Below are positions 33,816 through 45,014 of a stretch of 64,000 nucleotides of DNA, one piece after another. The stretch is from Streptosporangium sp. NBC_01495 (GTDB lineage: Bacteria; Actinomycetota; Actinomycetes; Streptosporangiales; Streptosporangiaceae), in NCBI RefSeq assembly GCF_036250735.1, contig NZ_CP109430.1, positions 3,658,001 to 3,722,000 of the forward strand, in the 5' to 3' direction. The notes beneath the pieces were generated by a model. The model did no database searches, was not told the origin of the DNA, and saw only the letters and a program-made list of their open reading frames with translations. Each line of letters begins with the position of its first letter. Positions within the stretch are counted from its first letter, which is position 1. The position numbers were made by a program, and so were the translations under genes.

Positions 33816-35143
33816 CCGGGGAGGACCCGGCCGGTACGACCGACCCGAACGGTACAACTGACCCAGCCGCTACGACCGACCCAGCCGGTACGACCGGCCC
33901 GGCCGGTACGACCACGGAGGTCGAGGCGGCGGTCGCCCAGGCGTTCCGGGACGAGTGGGGTCAGGTCGTGGCGACCCTGATCCGGATCACCGCCGACTGG
34001 GACCTCGCCGAGGAGTGCGCGCAGGACGCCTTCGCGCTGGCCCTGCGGCGCTGGGCCGAGGACGGGGTTCCGCGCAGGCCCGGTGCGTGGCTCACCACGG
34101 TCGCGCGCAACCGCGCCGTGGACAGGCTGCGCCGCGAAGCGGTCGGCGCCGCCAAGCTGCGGGAGGTGGCCGCCATGTCGTACGAACCCGAGCCGGAGGA
34201 CGGCGGCGGCGTGCCGGACGACCGGCTGCGGCTGATGTTCACCTGCTGCCACCCGGCGCTGGCCCTGGAGGCTCGGGTCGCGCTCACCCTGCGCACCCTG
34301 GCGGGGCTGACCACCGCGGAGATCGCCAGGGCGTTCCTGGTCGGCGAGCAGACGATGTCCAAGCGCCTGCTCCGGGCCAAGCTGAAGATCCGGCATGCCG
34401 GGATCCCGTACCGGGTGCCGCCCGAGCACCTGCTGCCGGAGCGCGTGCCCGCCGTGCTGGCCGTGCTGTACCTGCTGTTCGGCGAGGGATACTCGGCCAC
34501 GGCGGGCGCCGACCTGCTGCGGCCCGACCTCAGCGCCGAGGCGATCCGGCTGGCCCGCGTCCTGACCCGGCTGATGCCCGACGAACCCGAGGCGGCGGGG
34601 CTGCTGGCGCTGATGCTGCTGCACGACGCCCGCAGCGCCACCCGGCTCGACGCGGCCGGTGACCTGGTGACCCTGGAGGAGCAGGACCGCGGCCTGTGGG
34701 ACACCGCCGCGATCACCGAGGGCGAGGCGCTGCTCGGCCGCGCCCTGCGGCGCGGCCACCCGGGCCCGTACCAGGTGCAGGCCGCCATCGCCGCCTGCCA
34801 CGCCACCGCGACCGACGCGGCCGGCACCGACTGGGCGCAGATCGCCGCGCTGTACGGGCAACTCGCGCGGTTCACGCCGTCTCCGGTGGTGGAGCTGAAC
34901 CGGGCGGTGGCGGTGGGGATGGCCGCGGGACCGGCCGCGGGACTGGAACTGGTGGAGGCGTTGCGGGAGTCGGGGGCGCTGGCCGGATACCACCTGCTGC
35001 CCGCGACCCGGGCCGATCTGCTGCGCCGCCTGGGCCGCGCCGCGGAGGCCGAGGCCGCCTACCGCGAGGCGCTGAAGCTGGCGGCGACCGACACCGAACG
35101 CCGCTACCTCGGCCGCCGGCTCGCCGAGGTGGCCGGTTCGTAG
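33812..35143 (+). CDS. ECF sigma factor with C-terminal TPR-like extension (ECF42 type)
   Basis: A 443-residue sigma factor. Residues 1-35 are a repetitive Thr/Asp/Pro tail ([19 protein letters not shown]). Region 2 follows ([20 protein letters not shown]; region 2.4 near [20 protein letters not shown]), then region 4 ([21 protein letters not shown]), and about 250 residues of helical TPR-like extension that begins with [20 protein letters not shown]. This extension and the coupled DGPF gene mark ECF42. Such factors need no classical anti-sigma; the extension is thought to control activity. GTG start overlaps the upstream stop. Confidence 0.92.
   Translation: MTGEDPAGTTDPNGTTDPAATTDPAGTTGPAGTTTEVEAAVAQAFRDEWGQVVATLIRITADWDLAEECAQDAFALALRRWAEDGVPRRPGAWLTTVARNRAVDRLRREAVGAAKLREVAAMSYEPEPEDGGGVPDDRLRLMFTCCHPALALEARVALTLRTLAGLTTAEIARAFLVGEQTMSKRLLRAKLKIRHAGIPYRVPPEHLLPERVPAVLAVLYLLFGEGYSATAGADLLRPDLSAEAIRLARVLTRLMPDEPEAAGLLALMLLHDARSATRLDAAGDLVTLEEQDRGLWDTAAITEGEALLGRALRRGHPGPYQVQAAIAACHATATDAAGTDWAQIAALYGQLARFTPSPVVELNRAVAVGMAAGPAAGLELVEALRESGALAGYHLLPATRADLLRRLGRAAEAEAAYREALKLAATDTERRYLGRRLAEVAGS
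33833..33914 (+). repeat. 18-bp in-frame repeats at sigma-factor N-terminus
   Basis: Four and a half 18-bp units, each close to GGTACGACCGACCCAGCC, encode a GTTDPA-type hexapeptide array before sigma region 2. Homologues normally begin near [12 protein letters not shown]. Confidence 0.88.
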
Positions 35144-35231
35144 TCCCAGGGTGTCCGTTGGCGCCAGGTTCGTTCGTCGGTAGGGCGAACACCTTCCCGG
35201 AACTCCCGGGAACCTGGAAAAGAGGACACCG

Positions 35232-35435
35232 ATGGACATACCAAGGGACGCGGCGACTCCGCGCGACGGCATCGCCGTCGCCTCCGGCCGGCCGGGCGAC
35301 GACCCGCCGACGGTCTTCGCGATCGGAGTGTTCAGCGGCCGGTCGGTCCGCCCGCCGGGAAAACCGGCGGGCGATGGGATCCGGCGGCCGGGGGAGTGGG
35401 CCGCCGGGCTCACGCGATCGGGGGAGCGGCGATGA
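35232..35435 (+). CDS. Possible small protein, unrecognised
   Basis: A 67-codon frame with GAGGACACCG before the ATG and a 4-bp ATGA overlap with the next gene, and high third-position GC. The product (MDIPRDAATPRDG... ending LTRSGERR) is hydrophilic and Pro/Gly/Arg-rich with no recognisable motif. It may be a real translationally coupled leader or chance. Confidence 0.3.
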   Translation: MDIPRDAATPRDGIAVASGRPGDDPPTVFAIGVFSGRSVRPPGKPAGDGIRRPGEWAAGLTRSGERR

Positions 35436-36067
35436 CGGGGGCCACGGAGGCCGAGGTCAGGAGGGCGATCGCCGCCGAGCGCCGCGACCTGGCGGACGTG
35501 CTCACCGGCCTGCCGGGGCGGACGTGGGACGAGCCGACCCTGTGCGCCGGATGGCGGGTACGGGAGGTCGTGGCCCACATGACGATGCCGTTCCACTACT
35601 CGGCCGCGCGCTTCATGATCGGAATGCTCAGGGCGCGGGGGAACTTCAACAGGATGGCCGACCGGAGCGCCCGGCGCGACGCGGCCTCCCTGTCGTCCGG
35701 CGAACTCGCCGCGCTGCTCAGGGACAACGCGGACTACGCGTGGAAGCCGCCGGGGGGCGGGTTCGAGGGCGCGCTGACCCACGAGGTGATCCACGGCCTG
35801 GACTTCACCGTGCCCCTGGGCCTCGACCGGCGCGTCCCCGAGGACCGGCTGCGCATCGTCCTGGGGGGCTTCGAGGCGTCGAAGAGCCTCAAGTTCTTCG
35901 GGGTCGACATCCGGGGAATCGAACTGCGCGCCGACGACCTCGACTGGTCCATCGGGGACGGGACGCCGATGTACGGAGCCGCGCAGGATCTCATCCTGGT
36001 CCTGTGCGGCCGGAAGCTGCCGGAGGGGCGGTTGCGCGGCGAGCCGAGTCGCCGGTTCGTCGCGTAG
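35432..36067 (+). CDS. Maleylpyruvate isomerase N-terminal (DinB-like) family protein
   Basis: A 211-residue protein with the mycothiol-dependent MDMPI_N fold: DLADVLTGLPGRTWDEPTLCAGWRVREVVAHM (about 17-48) with the first metal-binding His, and HEVIHGLDF (about 118-126) with the others. Family members are metal-binding four-helix proteins, some using mycothiol as thiol cofactor in isomerase, detoxification or transferase reactions. RBS GGGGAGCGG supports ATG 35432. The reaction is unknown. Confidence 0.8.
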   Translation: MTGATEAEVRRAIAAERRDLADVLTGLPGRTWDEPTLCAGWRVREVVAHMTMPFHYSAARFMIGMLRARGNFNRMADRSARRDAASLSSGELAALLRDNADYAWKPPGGGFEGALTHEVIHGLDFTVPLGLDRRVPEDRLRIVLGGFEASKSLKFFGVDIRGIELRADDLDWSIGDGTPMYGAAQDLILVLCGRKLPEGRLRGEPSRRFVA

Positions 36068-36163
36068 CGGCCACTTCGTCACCCGGACCGGCGTGCCCGG
36101 GCCCGGACCGGCTCGGTCCGGGCTGGTCCATCCGGGCTGATCCGGGGCCTGGCTCGGGTTCGG

Positions 36164-36239
36164 CCTGCCCCGACCCGGCCTGCCCCGACCCGGTCAGGCC
36201 CGGTCAGGTCTGGCTTGGGTCGGGTCTGGCTTGGGTCGG
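36164..36239. repeat. Short tandem duplications at convergent gene ends
   Basis: CCTGCCCCGACCCGG occurs at 36164-36178 and 36179-36193; GTCTGGCTTGGGTCGG occurs at 36208-36223 and 36224-36239. They fill the noncoding gap before the selD stop. Confidence 0.85.
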
Positions 36240-36265
36240 GTCGCGTCCGGGCCGGGCCGGGTGGG

Positions 36266-37312
36266 TCAGCGCAGCCGCAGGGGCGGGCCCTCGCGGGGGA
36301 CGAGCTCGCCGACGACCGGTGCGCCGGGGATCTCGCCCGCCACGAGCAGGCCGCCGGAGGTCTGGGCGTCGGCGAGCAGCAGCAGGTCCTCCTCGCCGAA
36401 ACGGCCCGGGTCCAGGTGCGGCACCACCCACGCCAGGTTGCGGCCGGTGCCGCCGCTGACGTAGCCGTCCCGCACGGCCTCGCGGGCCCCGGCCAGGTAC
36501 GGTACGGCCGCCACGTCGACCACCGCCGTGACGCCGCTCGCCCTGGCCAGCTTGTAGAGGTGGCCGAGCAGGCCGAACCCGGTCACGTCCGTGGCGCACC
36601 CGGCGCCCGCGGCCAGCGCGGCCCGGGAGGCGTCGCGGTTCAGCGTGGTCATCGCGGCCACCGCCTGTGGGAAGACCTCGCCGGTCGCCTTGTGCCGGGT
36701 GTTGAGCACGCCGACGCCGAGCGGCTTGGTCAGGGAGATCGGCAGGCCCGCCCGGCCGCCGTCGATGCGCAGCAGCCGCTCGGGATCGGCGAGCCCGGTG
36801 ACGGCCATCCCGTACTTCGGCTCGGGATCGTCGACGCTGTGGCCGCCCGCGACGTGGCAGCCCGCCGCCCGCGCCACCTCCAGGCCGCCGCGCAGCACCT
36901 CCCCGGCCAGCTCCATCGGCAGCACGTCCCGGGGCCAGCCGAGCAGGTTCACCGCCACCAGCGGCTCCCCGCCCACCGCGTACACGTCCGACAGGGCGTT
37001 GGCCGCCGCGATCCGCCCCCAGTCGCGGGGGTCGTCCACCACGGGGGTGAAGAAGTCCGCGGTGGCCACGATCGCCCGGCCGCCCTCGACGCGGACCACG
37101 GCGGCGTCGTCGCCGTCGTCCAACCCGATGACCAGCTCGCCGTTGAAGCGCGGGCGCGGCCCGTCCGCCTCCTCCAGCAGCCCCGCGACGACGGCCTCCA
37201 GCTCGCCGGGCGGGATCTTGCAGGCGCAGCCGCCCCCGTGGGCGTACCGGGTCAGCCGCACCGCGCCCGGCCCCTGAGGAGAGGCGCCCCGCTCCGCGGT
37301 GGTCTCCGCCAT
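36266..37312 (-). CDS. selD: Selenide, water dikinase
   Basis: A 348-residue enzyme that makes selenophosphate, the selenium donor for SelA, from selenide and ATP. The active-site motif GGGCACKIPP carries C29 and K32, matching Cys17 and Lys20 of the E. coli protein, so this is a Cys rather than Sec version. Further PurM/AIR-synthase-like motifs are GLDDGDDAAV, TADFFTPVVDDP, and GGHSVDDPEPKYGMAVTG. ATG 37312 has GGGGGAA upstream. It is divergent from the tRNA-Sec gene, 85 bp away. Confidence 0.95.
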   Translation of the reverse strand: MAETTAERGASPQGPGAVRLTRYAHGGGCACKIPPGELEAVVAGLLEEADGPRPRFNGELVIGLDDGDDAAVVRVEGGRAIVATADFFTPVVDDPRDWGRIAAANALSDVYAVGGEPLVAVNLLGWPRDVLPMELAGEVLRGGLEVARAAGCHVAGGHSVDDPEPKYGMAVTGLADPERLLRIDGGRAGLPISLTKPLGVGVLNTRHKATGEVFPQAVAAMTTLNRDASRAALAAGAGCATDVTGFGLLGHLYKLARASGVTAVVDVAAVPYLAGAREAVRDGYVSGGTGRNLAWVVPHLDPGRFGEEDLLLLADAQTSGGLLVAGEIPGAPVVGELVPREGPPLRLR

Positions 37313-37370
37313 GCCGCATTCCCCCTGGTGGATCCGCATGCCGCCGTCCGGCATGCCGTCCCAGTGCACG

Positions 37371-37390
37371 TACCCGCTCGCGGGTATGTT
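37371..37390 (+). promoter_or_regulatory. Promoter of tRNA-Sec gene
   Basis: TATGTT (37385-37390) lies 7 nt before the first base of the tRNA, the right distance for a -10 box. It overlaps an inverted repeat, TACCCG-CTCG-CGGGTA (37371-37386). No convincing -35 is visible. The same TATGTT hexamer serves as the probable -10 of selA. Confidence 0.5.
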
Positions 37391-37397
37391 CTCCCTC

Positions 37398-37493
37398 GGA
37401 GGCGTATGGGCGCCTGGTGGCCCCCGCGGTCCTCAAAATCGTCGAGGCCGAGGTTCTCGGCCTGGCGGGTTCGATTCCCGTCCGCCTCCGCCA
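37398..37493 (+). tRNA. selC: tRNA-Sec (UCA anticodon)
   Basis: A 96-nt RNA with acceptor GGAGGCG pairing with CGCCTCC, an extended D arm, anticodon TCA at 37433-37435 in loop CCTCAAA, a long variable arm with 8-bp stem (AGGCCGAG/CTCGGCCT, 37445-37463), T loop TTCGATT and an encoded CCA (37491-37493). Size and long arm match bacterial tRNA-Sec. Position 33, before the anticodon, is C instead of the near-universal U. The anticodon stem includes a G-T pair. It lies between selD and selA/selB, as expected for the Sec locus. Confidence 0.95.
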
Positions 37494-37523
37494 GGTGGCG
37501 AACACCTGAGCCGGGAGCGACGA

Positions 37524-37592
37524 TCCAGGCGCCGGTCCAGGCGCCGGTCCAGGCGCCGGAGCGGGCACGGAGCGGGCACGGAGCGGGCACGG
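37524..37592. repeat. Compound minisatellite after tRNA-Sec
   Basis: TCCAGGCGCCGG is repeated three times (37524-37559), followed directly by AGCGGGCACGG three times (37560-37592). All copies are exact. There are no spacers, so this is not CRISPR. Confidence 0.95.
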
Positions 37593-37644
37593 AGTGGGAC
37601 GCCGGCGGCGCTGGGAAACCCAGGCGCGACGTACTATCTCGCAT

Positions 37645-38094
37645 GTGACGAGCAGACCCGTCCCGGCGCGGCGCCTGAGCGACCTCGCGCGGCTGCGCCG
37701 GGTCCGCGACCGGATCGACCGGGAGTACGCGCAGCCGCTGGACGTCGAGGCGCTCGCCCGCGGCGCGCACATGTCGGCCGGGCACCTCAGCCGCGAGTTC
37801 CGGCTCGCCTACGGTGAGTCACTGTACGGCTACCTGATGACGCGGCGCGTCGAGCGCGCGATGGCGCTGCTGCGTCGTGGCGACCTCAGCGTCACCGAGG
37901 TCTGTTTCGCGGTCGGCTGCTCGTCGCTGGGCACCTTCAGCACCCGCTTCACCGAGCTGGTCGGGGTGCCGCCCAGCGTCTACCGGCGCCGGGCGGCGGG
38001 CGCGACGGCGGGGATGCCGTCGTGCGTGGTGAAACAGGTGACCAGACCGGTCAGGAATCGAGAAGCGCCGGTCACCGGGTCACGTCTAGCGTGA
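37645..38094 (+). CDS. AraC family transcriptional regulator (HTH only)
   Basis: A 149-residue protein consisting mainly of the AraC double HTH: LARGAHMSAGHLSREFRLAY (about 34-53) and VTEVCFAVGCSSLGTFSTRF (about 82-101), without a cupin or other sensor domain. GTG at 37645 lies 7 nt after TACTAT (37632-37637), suggesting a leaderless transcript. It is the first gene of a three-gene segment (AraC, VOC, UvrA-like) wedged between tRNA-Sec and selA, and likely controls the other two. Confidence 0.88.
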   Translation: MTSRPVPARRLSDLARLRRVRDRIDREYAQPLDVEALARGAHMSAGHLSREFRLAYGESLYGYLMTRRVERAMALLRRGDLSVTEVCFAVGCSSLGTFSTRFTELVGVPPSVYRRRAAGATAGMPSCVVKQVTRPVRNREAPVTGSRLA

Positions 38095-38099
38095 CCGCC

Positions 38100-38510
<411 letters not shown>

Positions 38511-38619
38511 GCCGTCCGGCCGCCGCAGCCATGACCCGTACGGGCGGCACCGTGAAGGAGCCCGCGCACGACGCCGACGGAGACCGCGAAGGCGGTCCCG
38601 CGTAACAGATGGAGACACG

Positions 38620-41028
<2,409 letters not shown>

Positions 41029-41038
41029 CCCGCCTGAC

Positions 41039-41087
41039 CTGGCCGGGGTCCTCGGCCAGGCGGATTCGATTCCGGTCCGTCTCCGCC
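41039..41087 (+). pseudogene. Decayed 3' half of tRNA-Sec
   Basis: These 49 nt align without gaps to the tRNA-Sec 3' half (37444-37492) with 8 differences, from the variable arm through the T arm to CTCCGCC. No 5' half is present and CCA is incomplete. The T stem is broken by mismatches, while the variable arm can still fold (CCTGGCCG/CGGCCAGG). It sits 12 bp before the selA start, where an ancestral selC-selA junction would be expected. Confidence 0.88.
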
Positions 41088-41099
41088 TATGTTCGGAGA
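41088..41099 (+). promoter_or_regulatory. Probable leaderless promoter of selA
   Basis: TATGTT (41088-41093) lies 6 nt before GTG 41100. GGAGA directly abuts the GTG, too close to act as RBS. The box begins immediately after the tRNA-Sec remnant, so any -35 would fall inside that remnant. Confidence 0.45.
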
Positions 41100-42389
41100 G
41101 TGGACCCACGCAGGCTCGTGCCGCGCACCGACGCCGTCCTCGCCGACCCGCGGCTGGTCGCGGCGGCGGGGCGGCTCGGGCGGACGGTCGTCAAGGACGC
41201 CGTGGTGCGGGCACAGCGGCGTGCGCGGCAGGGCGGGCTCGATCCCGGGGAGGTCGCGGACGCGGCCGTGGCGGCGCTCCCGCCGTACCCGGCGAGCCTG
41301 CGGCCGGTGATCAACATGACCGGGGTGCTGGTCCACACCAACCTGGGCCGCGCGCCGCTGTCGGCCGCGGCGGTGGAGGCCACGGCCGCCGCGGCGGGCT
41401 ACGCCGACGTGGAGTTCGATCTGGCCACCGGAGCCCGCGCCCGCCGGGGACGGGGCACGATGGCCGCGCTCGCGCGGGCCGTGCCCGCCGCGGGAGACGT
41501 GCACGTGGTCAACAACAACGCCGCCGCGCTCGTGCTCGTGGCCACCGCGCTCGCCGCCGGGCGGGAGATCGTGATCAGCCGAGGCGAGCTGGTGGAGATC
41601 GGCGACGGGTTCCGCATCCCCGACCTGCTCGTCTCCACCGGCGCCAGGCTGCGCGAGGTGGGCACCACCAACCGCACCTCGTACGCCGACTACCGGGCGG
41701 CCGTGGGGACGGAGACGGGGTTCGTCCTCAAGATCCACCCGTCGAACTTCCTGATCGAGGGCTTCACCGGCTCGGTCGAGGTCGCCGAGCTGTCCGCGCT
41801 CGGTGTGCCCGTGGTGGCCGACATCGGCTCCGGCCTCCTCGCGCGGGAGCCGCTGCTGCCCGGCGAGCCCGACGCGGCGAGCGCCCTGGCGGACGGGGCC
41901 GACCTGGTCACCGCCAGTGGCGACAAGCTGCTCGGCGGCCCGCAGGCCGGTCTGCTGCTGGGCCGCCGCGACCTGGTCGAGCGGTGCAGGAGACACCCGC
42001 TGGCCCGCGCGCTCCGGGTGGACAAGCTGGCACTGGCCGCGCTGGAGGCCACCCTGCGCGGCCCCGCCACCCCCGTCCATCAGGCCCTGCACGCCGATGT
42101 CGGACTGCTCGGCGAGCGCGCCGCCGCGCTCGCGGGCAGGCTGGCCGAGGCCGGGGTCGACGCGAGGGCCGTACCGGGGGAGGCGGCGGTGGGCGGCGGC
42201 GGGGCGCCGGGCGTGACGCTGCCGAGCGCCGCGATCAGCCTGCCCGAGCGGTTCGCCGTGCCGCTGCGGACCGGGGAGCCTCCGGTCGTCGGCCGCGTGG
42301 AGGGCGGCCGTCTCCTGCTCGACCTGCGTGCCGTGCCCGCCGACCGGGACGACGACGTGCTGCGGGCCGTTCTCGGGGTGGGGGATTGA
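41100..42389 (+). CDS. selA: L-seryl-tRNA(Sec) selenium transferase
   Basis: A 429-residue PLP enzyme that converts seryl-tRNA-Sec to selenocysteyl-tRNA-Sec with selenophosphate. The family N-terminal domain ([12 protein letters not shown]) and [17 protein letters not shown] are present, as is the PLP lysine K276 in [25 protein letters not shown] and [12 protein letters not shown] motifs ([15 protein letters not shown]) also fit. Length is slightly below E. coli SelA. GTG 41100 is the only suitable start in frame near the family N-terminus. Followed by selB after 144 bp of repeats. Confidence 0.95.
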   Translation: MDPRRLVPRTDAVLADPRLVAAAGRLGRTVVKDAVVRAQRRARQGGLDPGEVADAAVAALPPYPASLRPVINMTGVLVHTNLGRAPLSAAAVEATAAAAGYADVEFDLATGARARRGRGTMAALARAVPAAGDVHVVNNNAAALVLVATALAAGREIVISRGELVEIGDGFRIPDLLVSTGARLREVGTTNRTSYADYRAAVGTETGFVLKIHPSNFLIEGFTGSVEVAELSALGVPVVADIGSGLLAREPLLPGEPDAASALADGADLVTASGDKLLGGPQAGLLLGRRDLVERCRRHPLARALRVDKLALAALEATLRGPATPVHQALHADVGLLGERAAALAGRLAEAGVDARAVPGEAAVGGGGAPGVTLPSAAISLPERFAVPLRTGEPPVVGRVEGGRLLLDLRAVPADRDDDVLRAVLGVGD

Positions 42390-42396
42390 CGTGCGC

Positions 42397-42484
42397 GGTG
42401 CGGACGGTGGCCGGGGTGGCCGGTCGCCGCGTGGTGTGAACGGTGGCGGGGGTGGTTGGTCGCCGCGTGGTGCGGACGGTCGCC
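42397..42484. repeat. 36-bp tandem repeat between selA and selB
   Basis: Units at 42397-42432 and 42433-42468, and a partial third to about 42484, share GGTGCGGACGGTGGC-type starts and GGTCGCCGCGT ends. Together with further GACGCGTGT repeats they fill the 144-bp gap in an otherwise compact operon. Confidence 0.85.
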
Positions 42485-42533
42485 CGGACGGCCGGCTGAC
42501 GCGTGTGACGCGTGTGACGTGGGTCGGCGGCTG

Positions 42534-44465
42534 ATGCACGTCGTCGCCACGGCGGGCCATGTCGATCACGGTAAGTCCACCCTGGTGCGGGCGCTCACCG
42601 GGATGGAGCCCGACCGGCTGGCCGAGGAGCGGCGGCGGGGGCTGACGATCGAGCTCGGTTACGCCTGGACGGAGCTGCCCTCGGGGGAGCGGCTGGCCTT
42701 CGTCGACGTACCCGGCCACGAGCGTTTTCTCGCCACCATGCTGGCCGGGGTCGGCCCCGCGCCCGCCGTCGTGTTCGTGGTGGCGGCCGACGAGGGCTGG
42801 ATGCCGCAGTCCGAGGAGCACCTGGTGGCGCTGGAGACCCTGGGGGTGCGGCACGGCCTGCTCGTGGTGACCCGCGCCGACCTCGCCGACCCCGCGCCGG
42901 CCGTGCAGCGGGCGCGGGCCCGCCTGGCGGCGGGCGGCCTGGGCGGGGCCGAGGCGCTGGCCGTGAGCGGGCGCACCGGGCAGGGCCTCGACGAGCTGCG
43001 GCGGGCCCTGGACCGGCTGGTGGCCGGGCTGCCCGTACCCGATCCCGGGGCGCCGGTGCGACTGTGGATCGACCGGGCGTTCACCGTACGCGGCAGTGGC
43101 ACGGTCGTGACCGGGACCCTGCCCGCGGGCACGATCACCGCCGGGGACGAGCTGGATCTCGACGGCGTGCCCGCGCGGGTACGGGCGCTGGAGTGCCTGA
43201 AGGAGCCGGTGACCTCGGTGACCGGCGTGGCCAGGGTCGCGCTCAACCTGCGCGGCCAGGGCGCCCCCGGGCGTGGCCTGGCCCTGGTCACCCCGGGCGG
43301 GTGGACCTACACCGACCTGGTCGACGTGCGCCTGAGCCCGTCAGGAGCCGGAGGCGGCGACCCGTGGCAGGCCGGCGGGCCCGGTGCGGACGGGGACGAA
43401 GGCGGTGACCCGTGGCGGCCCGGCGGCTCCGGAGGCGGCGGGCCGGAGCGGCCGGGGGGATCCCGGGAGCGGAACCCCCTGCCGTCCGGCGGTGTGGGGC
43501 GCGCCGGGGACTGGGACGCCGGTGATCTTCCGGGGCGGCTGACCGCGCACATCGGCTCCGCGGCGGTGGTGTGCGCGCTGCGGCCGCTCGGCGGGCGGAT
43601 CGCCCGGCTACGCCTGGCCGGGCGGCTCCCCCTGCACGCGGGCGATGTGCTGCTGCTGCGCGATCCCGGGCGCGACCGGGGTGAGGTGCGGGTTCTCGCG
43701 CGGGCGAGCGTGCTCGACCCGCGCCCGCCGGGACTGCGCCGCCGGGGTGCGGCGCGGGAGCGGGCGGCCGAGCTGGCGACGGCCCCGCCGGACGCGGCCT
43801 CCCTGCTCAGGACCCACCTGCTGCTGCGTACCGGTGACCTGGTCGCCATGGGATGTGTCCCGGGAAGGCCGGTGTGCGGTGACTGGCACGCCGATCCCGC
43901 GCACTGGTCGCGGCTGGGGGAGCGCCTCCCCGAGGCGGTGCGGCGCCACGCCTCGGCGCGTCCGCTGGAGCCCGGCATGCCGGTGGAGGCGGCCCGTCAC
44001 GAGCTCGCCCTGCCCGAGCGGCGGCTGGTCGTGGCGCTCGTGCGCCCTCCGCTCGCCCTCGACGCCGGGCGGATCGTGAGCGGCCCCGCCGACCGTGCGG
44101 TGCTGCCCGCGCCGGTCGTCCGGGCCGTCGAGCGACTCGGTGCCGAGCTGTCCGCGCGCCCCTTCCTGGCGCCGGAGGCGGGCAGGCTGGCCGAGCTGGG
44201 GCTGGGGCCCCGCGAGCTGGCGGCCGCCGTCCGGGCGGGGACGCTGCTCCGGGTGGCCGACGGGATCGTGCTGCTGCCCGGCGCGGACGTCCTGGCCGGC
44301 CGGGTGCTCGCCCGGCTGCCGCAGCCGTTCACGGTCAGCCAGGCCAGGCGGGCCCTCGGCACCAGCCGCAGGGTCGCGGTGCCGCTCCTGGAACACCTCG
44401 ACCGCAGGGGGCTCACCGAGCGGGTCGACGAGATCCACCGCCGCTGCCGGCCTCCCGCCGGATAG
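42534..44465 (+). CDS. selB: Selenocysteine-specific elongation factor
   Basis: A 643-residue GTPase that brings Sec-tRNA to the ribosome at UGA codons with a SECIS. G1 is AGHVDHGKSTL (7-17), G3 DVPGHERFLATM, and switch I RRRGLTIELGYAW; domains II-III follow. About 60 Gly/Pro-rich residues (near 266-325, GGGDPWQAGGPGADGDEGGD) are inserted in domain III, unlike E. coli SelB. The C-terminal winged helices (FTVSQARRALGTSRRVAVPLLEHLDRRGLTERV) bind the SECIS stem-loop; the GGTCT loop in the fdhA message at 28809 is the predicted target. ATG 42534 fits the family start. Confidence 0.95.
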   Translation: MHVVATAGHVDHGKSTLVRALTGMEPDRLAEERRRGLTIELGYAWTELPSGERLAFVDVPGHERFLATMLAGVGPAPAVVFVVAADEGWMPQSEEHLVALETLGVRHGLLVVTRADLADPAPAVQRARARLAAGGLGGAEALAVSGRTGQGLDELRRALDRLVAGLPVPDPGAPVRLWIDRAFTVRGSGTVVTGTLPAGTITAGDELDLDGVPARVRALECLKEPVTSVTGVARVALNLRGQGAPGRGLALVTPGGWTYTDLVDVRLSPSGAGGGDPWQAGGPGADGDEGGDPWRPGGSGGGGPERPGGSRERNPLPSGGVGRAGDWDAGDLPGRLTAHIGSAAVVCALRPLGGRIARLRLAGRLPLHAGDVLLLRDPGRDRGEVRVLARASVLDPRPPGLRRRGAARERAAELATAPPDAASLLRTHLLLRTGDLVAMGCVPGRPVCGDWHADPAHWSRLGERLPEAVRRHASARPLEPGMPVEAARHELALPERRLVVALVRPPLALDAGRIVSGPADRAVLPAPVVRAVERLGAELSARPFLAPEAGRLAELGLGPRELAAAVRAGTLLRVADGIVLLPGADVLAGRVLARLPQPFTVSQARRALGTSRRVAVPLLEHLDRRGLTERVDEIHRRCRPPAG

Positions 44466-44760
44466 CGATTCCCGGCATCGCGCCGGTCGCCGGGCCCGGC
44501 GGGCTGAGGTCTTCCGGGCCGACACCAACCAAATCCCAATGGGCCGTCTCGACCGAGTTTCTCGTCGGCCGGGAGGGGCGAGCCGGGATGGCTACTTCTC
44601 AGGCCAACTGCTGGGTTCGTCTTATCACGACAGCAAGCGGGAGCATTTCTCATCCTGAAGCCGCAGCTCATGGCAGGTGAACCGGTGAGCCCAGCGATCA
44701 TCAGGATCCTGGCCCGAGCTGACCTCAAGCAGTTCAGCACCTACTCGCGATGCTGGAGTC
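44466..44760. other. Gene-free stretch after selB
   Basis: No gene is supported. It contains GACACCAACCAAATCCC (44521-44537), an inverted match to sequence at the edge of the IS3 remnant (53489-53505), and lower-GC DNA that marks the change from the Sec block to the accessory block. Confidence 0.5.
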
Positions 44761-44934
44761 ATGACCGACCCCAAACACGTGGACCTAGACCCCCAGACCC
44801 TGTTCCATCGGCTCCGAGGTGCGGCGATGGCCTTCGACCAGCGGCTGAACGCCGGTCTCGACGAGAAGGACGTCACGGTCTTCGACCAGGTTCTCGACCG
44901 GTTGTCGAAGGACGCTGCGACTGGAGGAAGGTGA
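44761..44934 (+). pseudogene. MarR-family C-terminal fragment
   Basis: A 57-codon frame (MTDPKHVDLDPQTL...) whose end, LRGAAMAFDQRLNAGLDEKD followed by VTVFDQVLDRLSKDAA, resembles the last helices of MarR regulators. The DNA-binding part is absent. Likely a remnant of a deleted regulator; a small intact gene is less likely. Confidence 0.5.
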
Positions 44935-45014
44935 GTACCGCCAGCACGCGGCGACCTCACCGACCCTGGACTGTGGGGTCTGGTAGGAACGGGACGGTGA
45001 GCCCGGGTTGGTGT

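Noticed and set aside
36266..37312. Selenocysteine-containing SelD
   Set aside because: The active site reads Cys (C29) with no in-frame UGA, so it is the Cys form.
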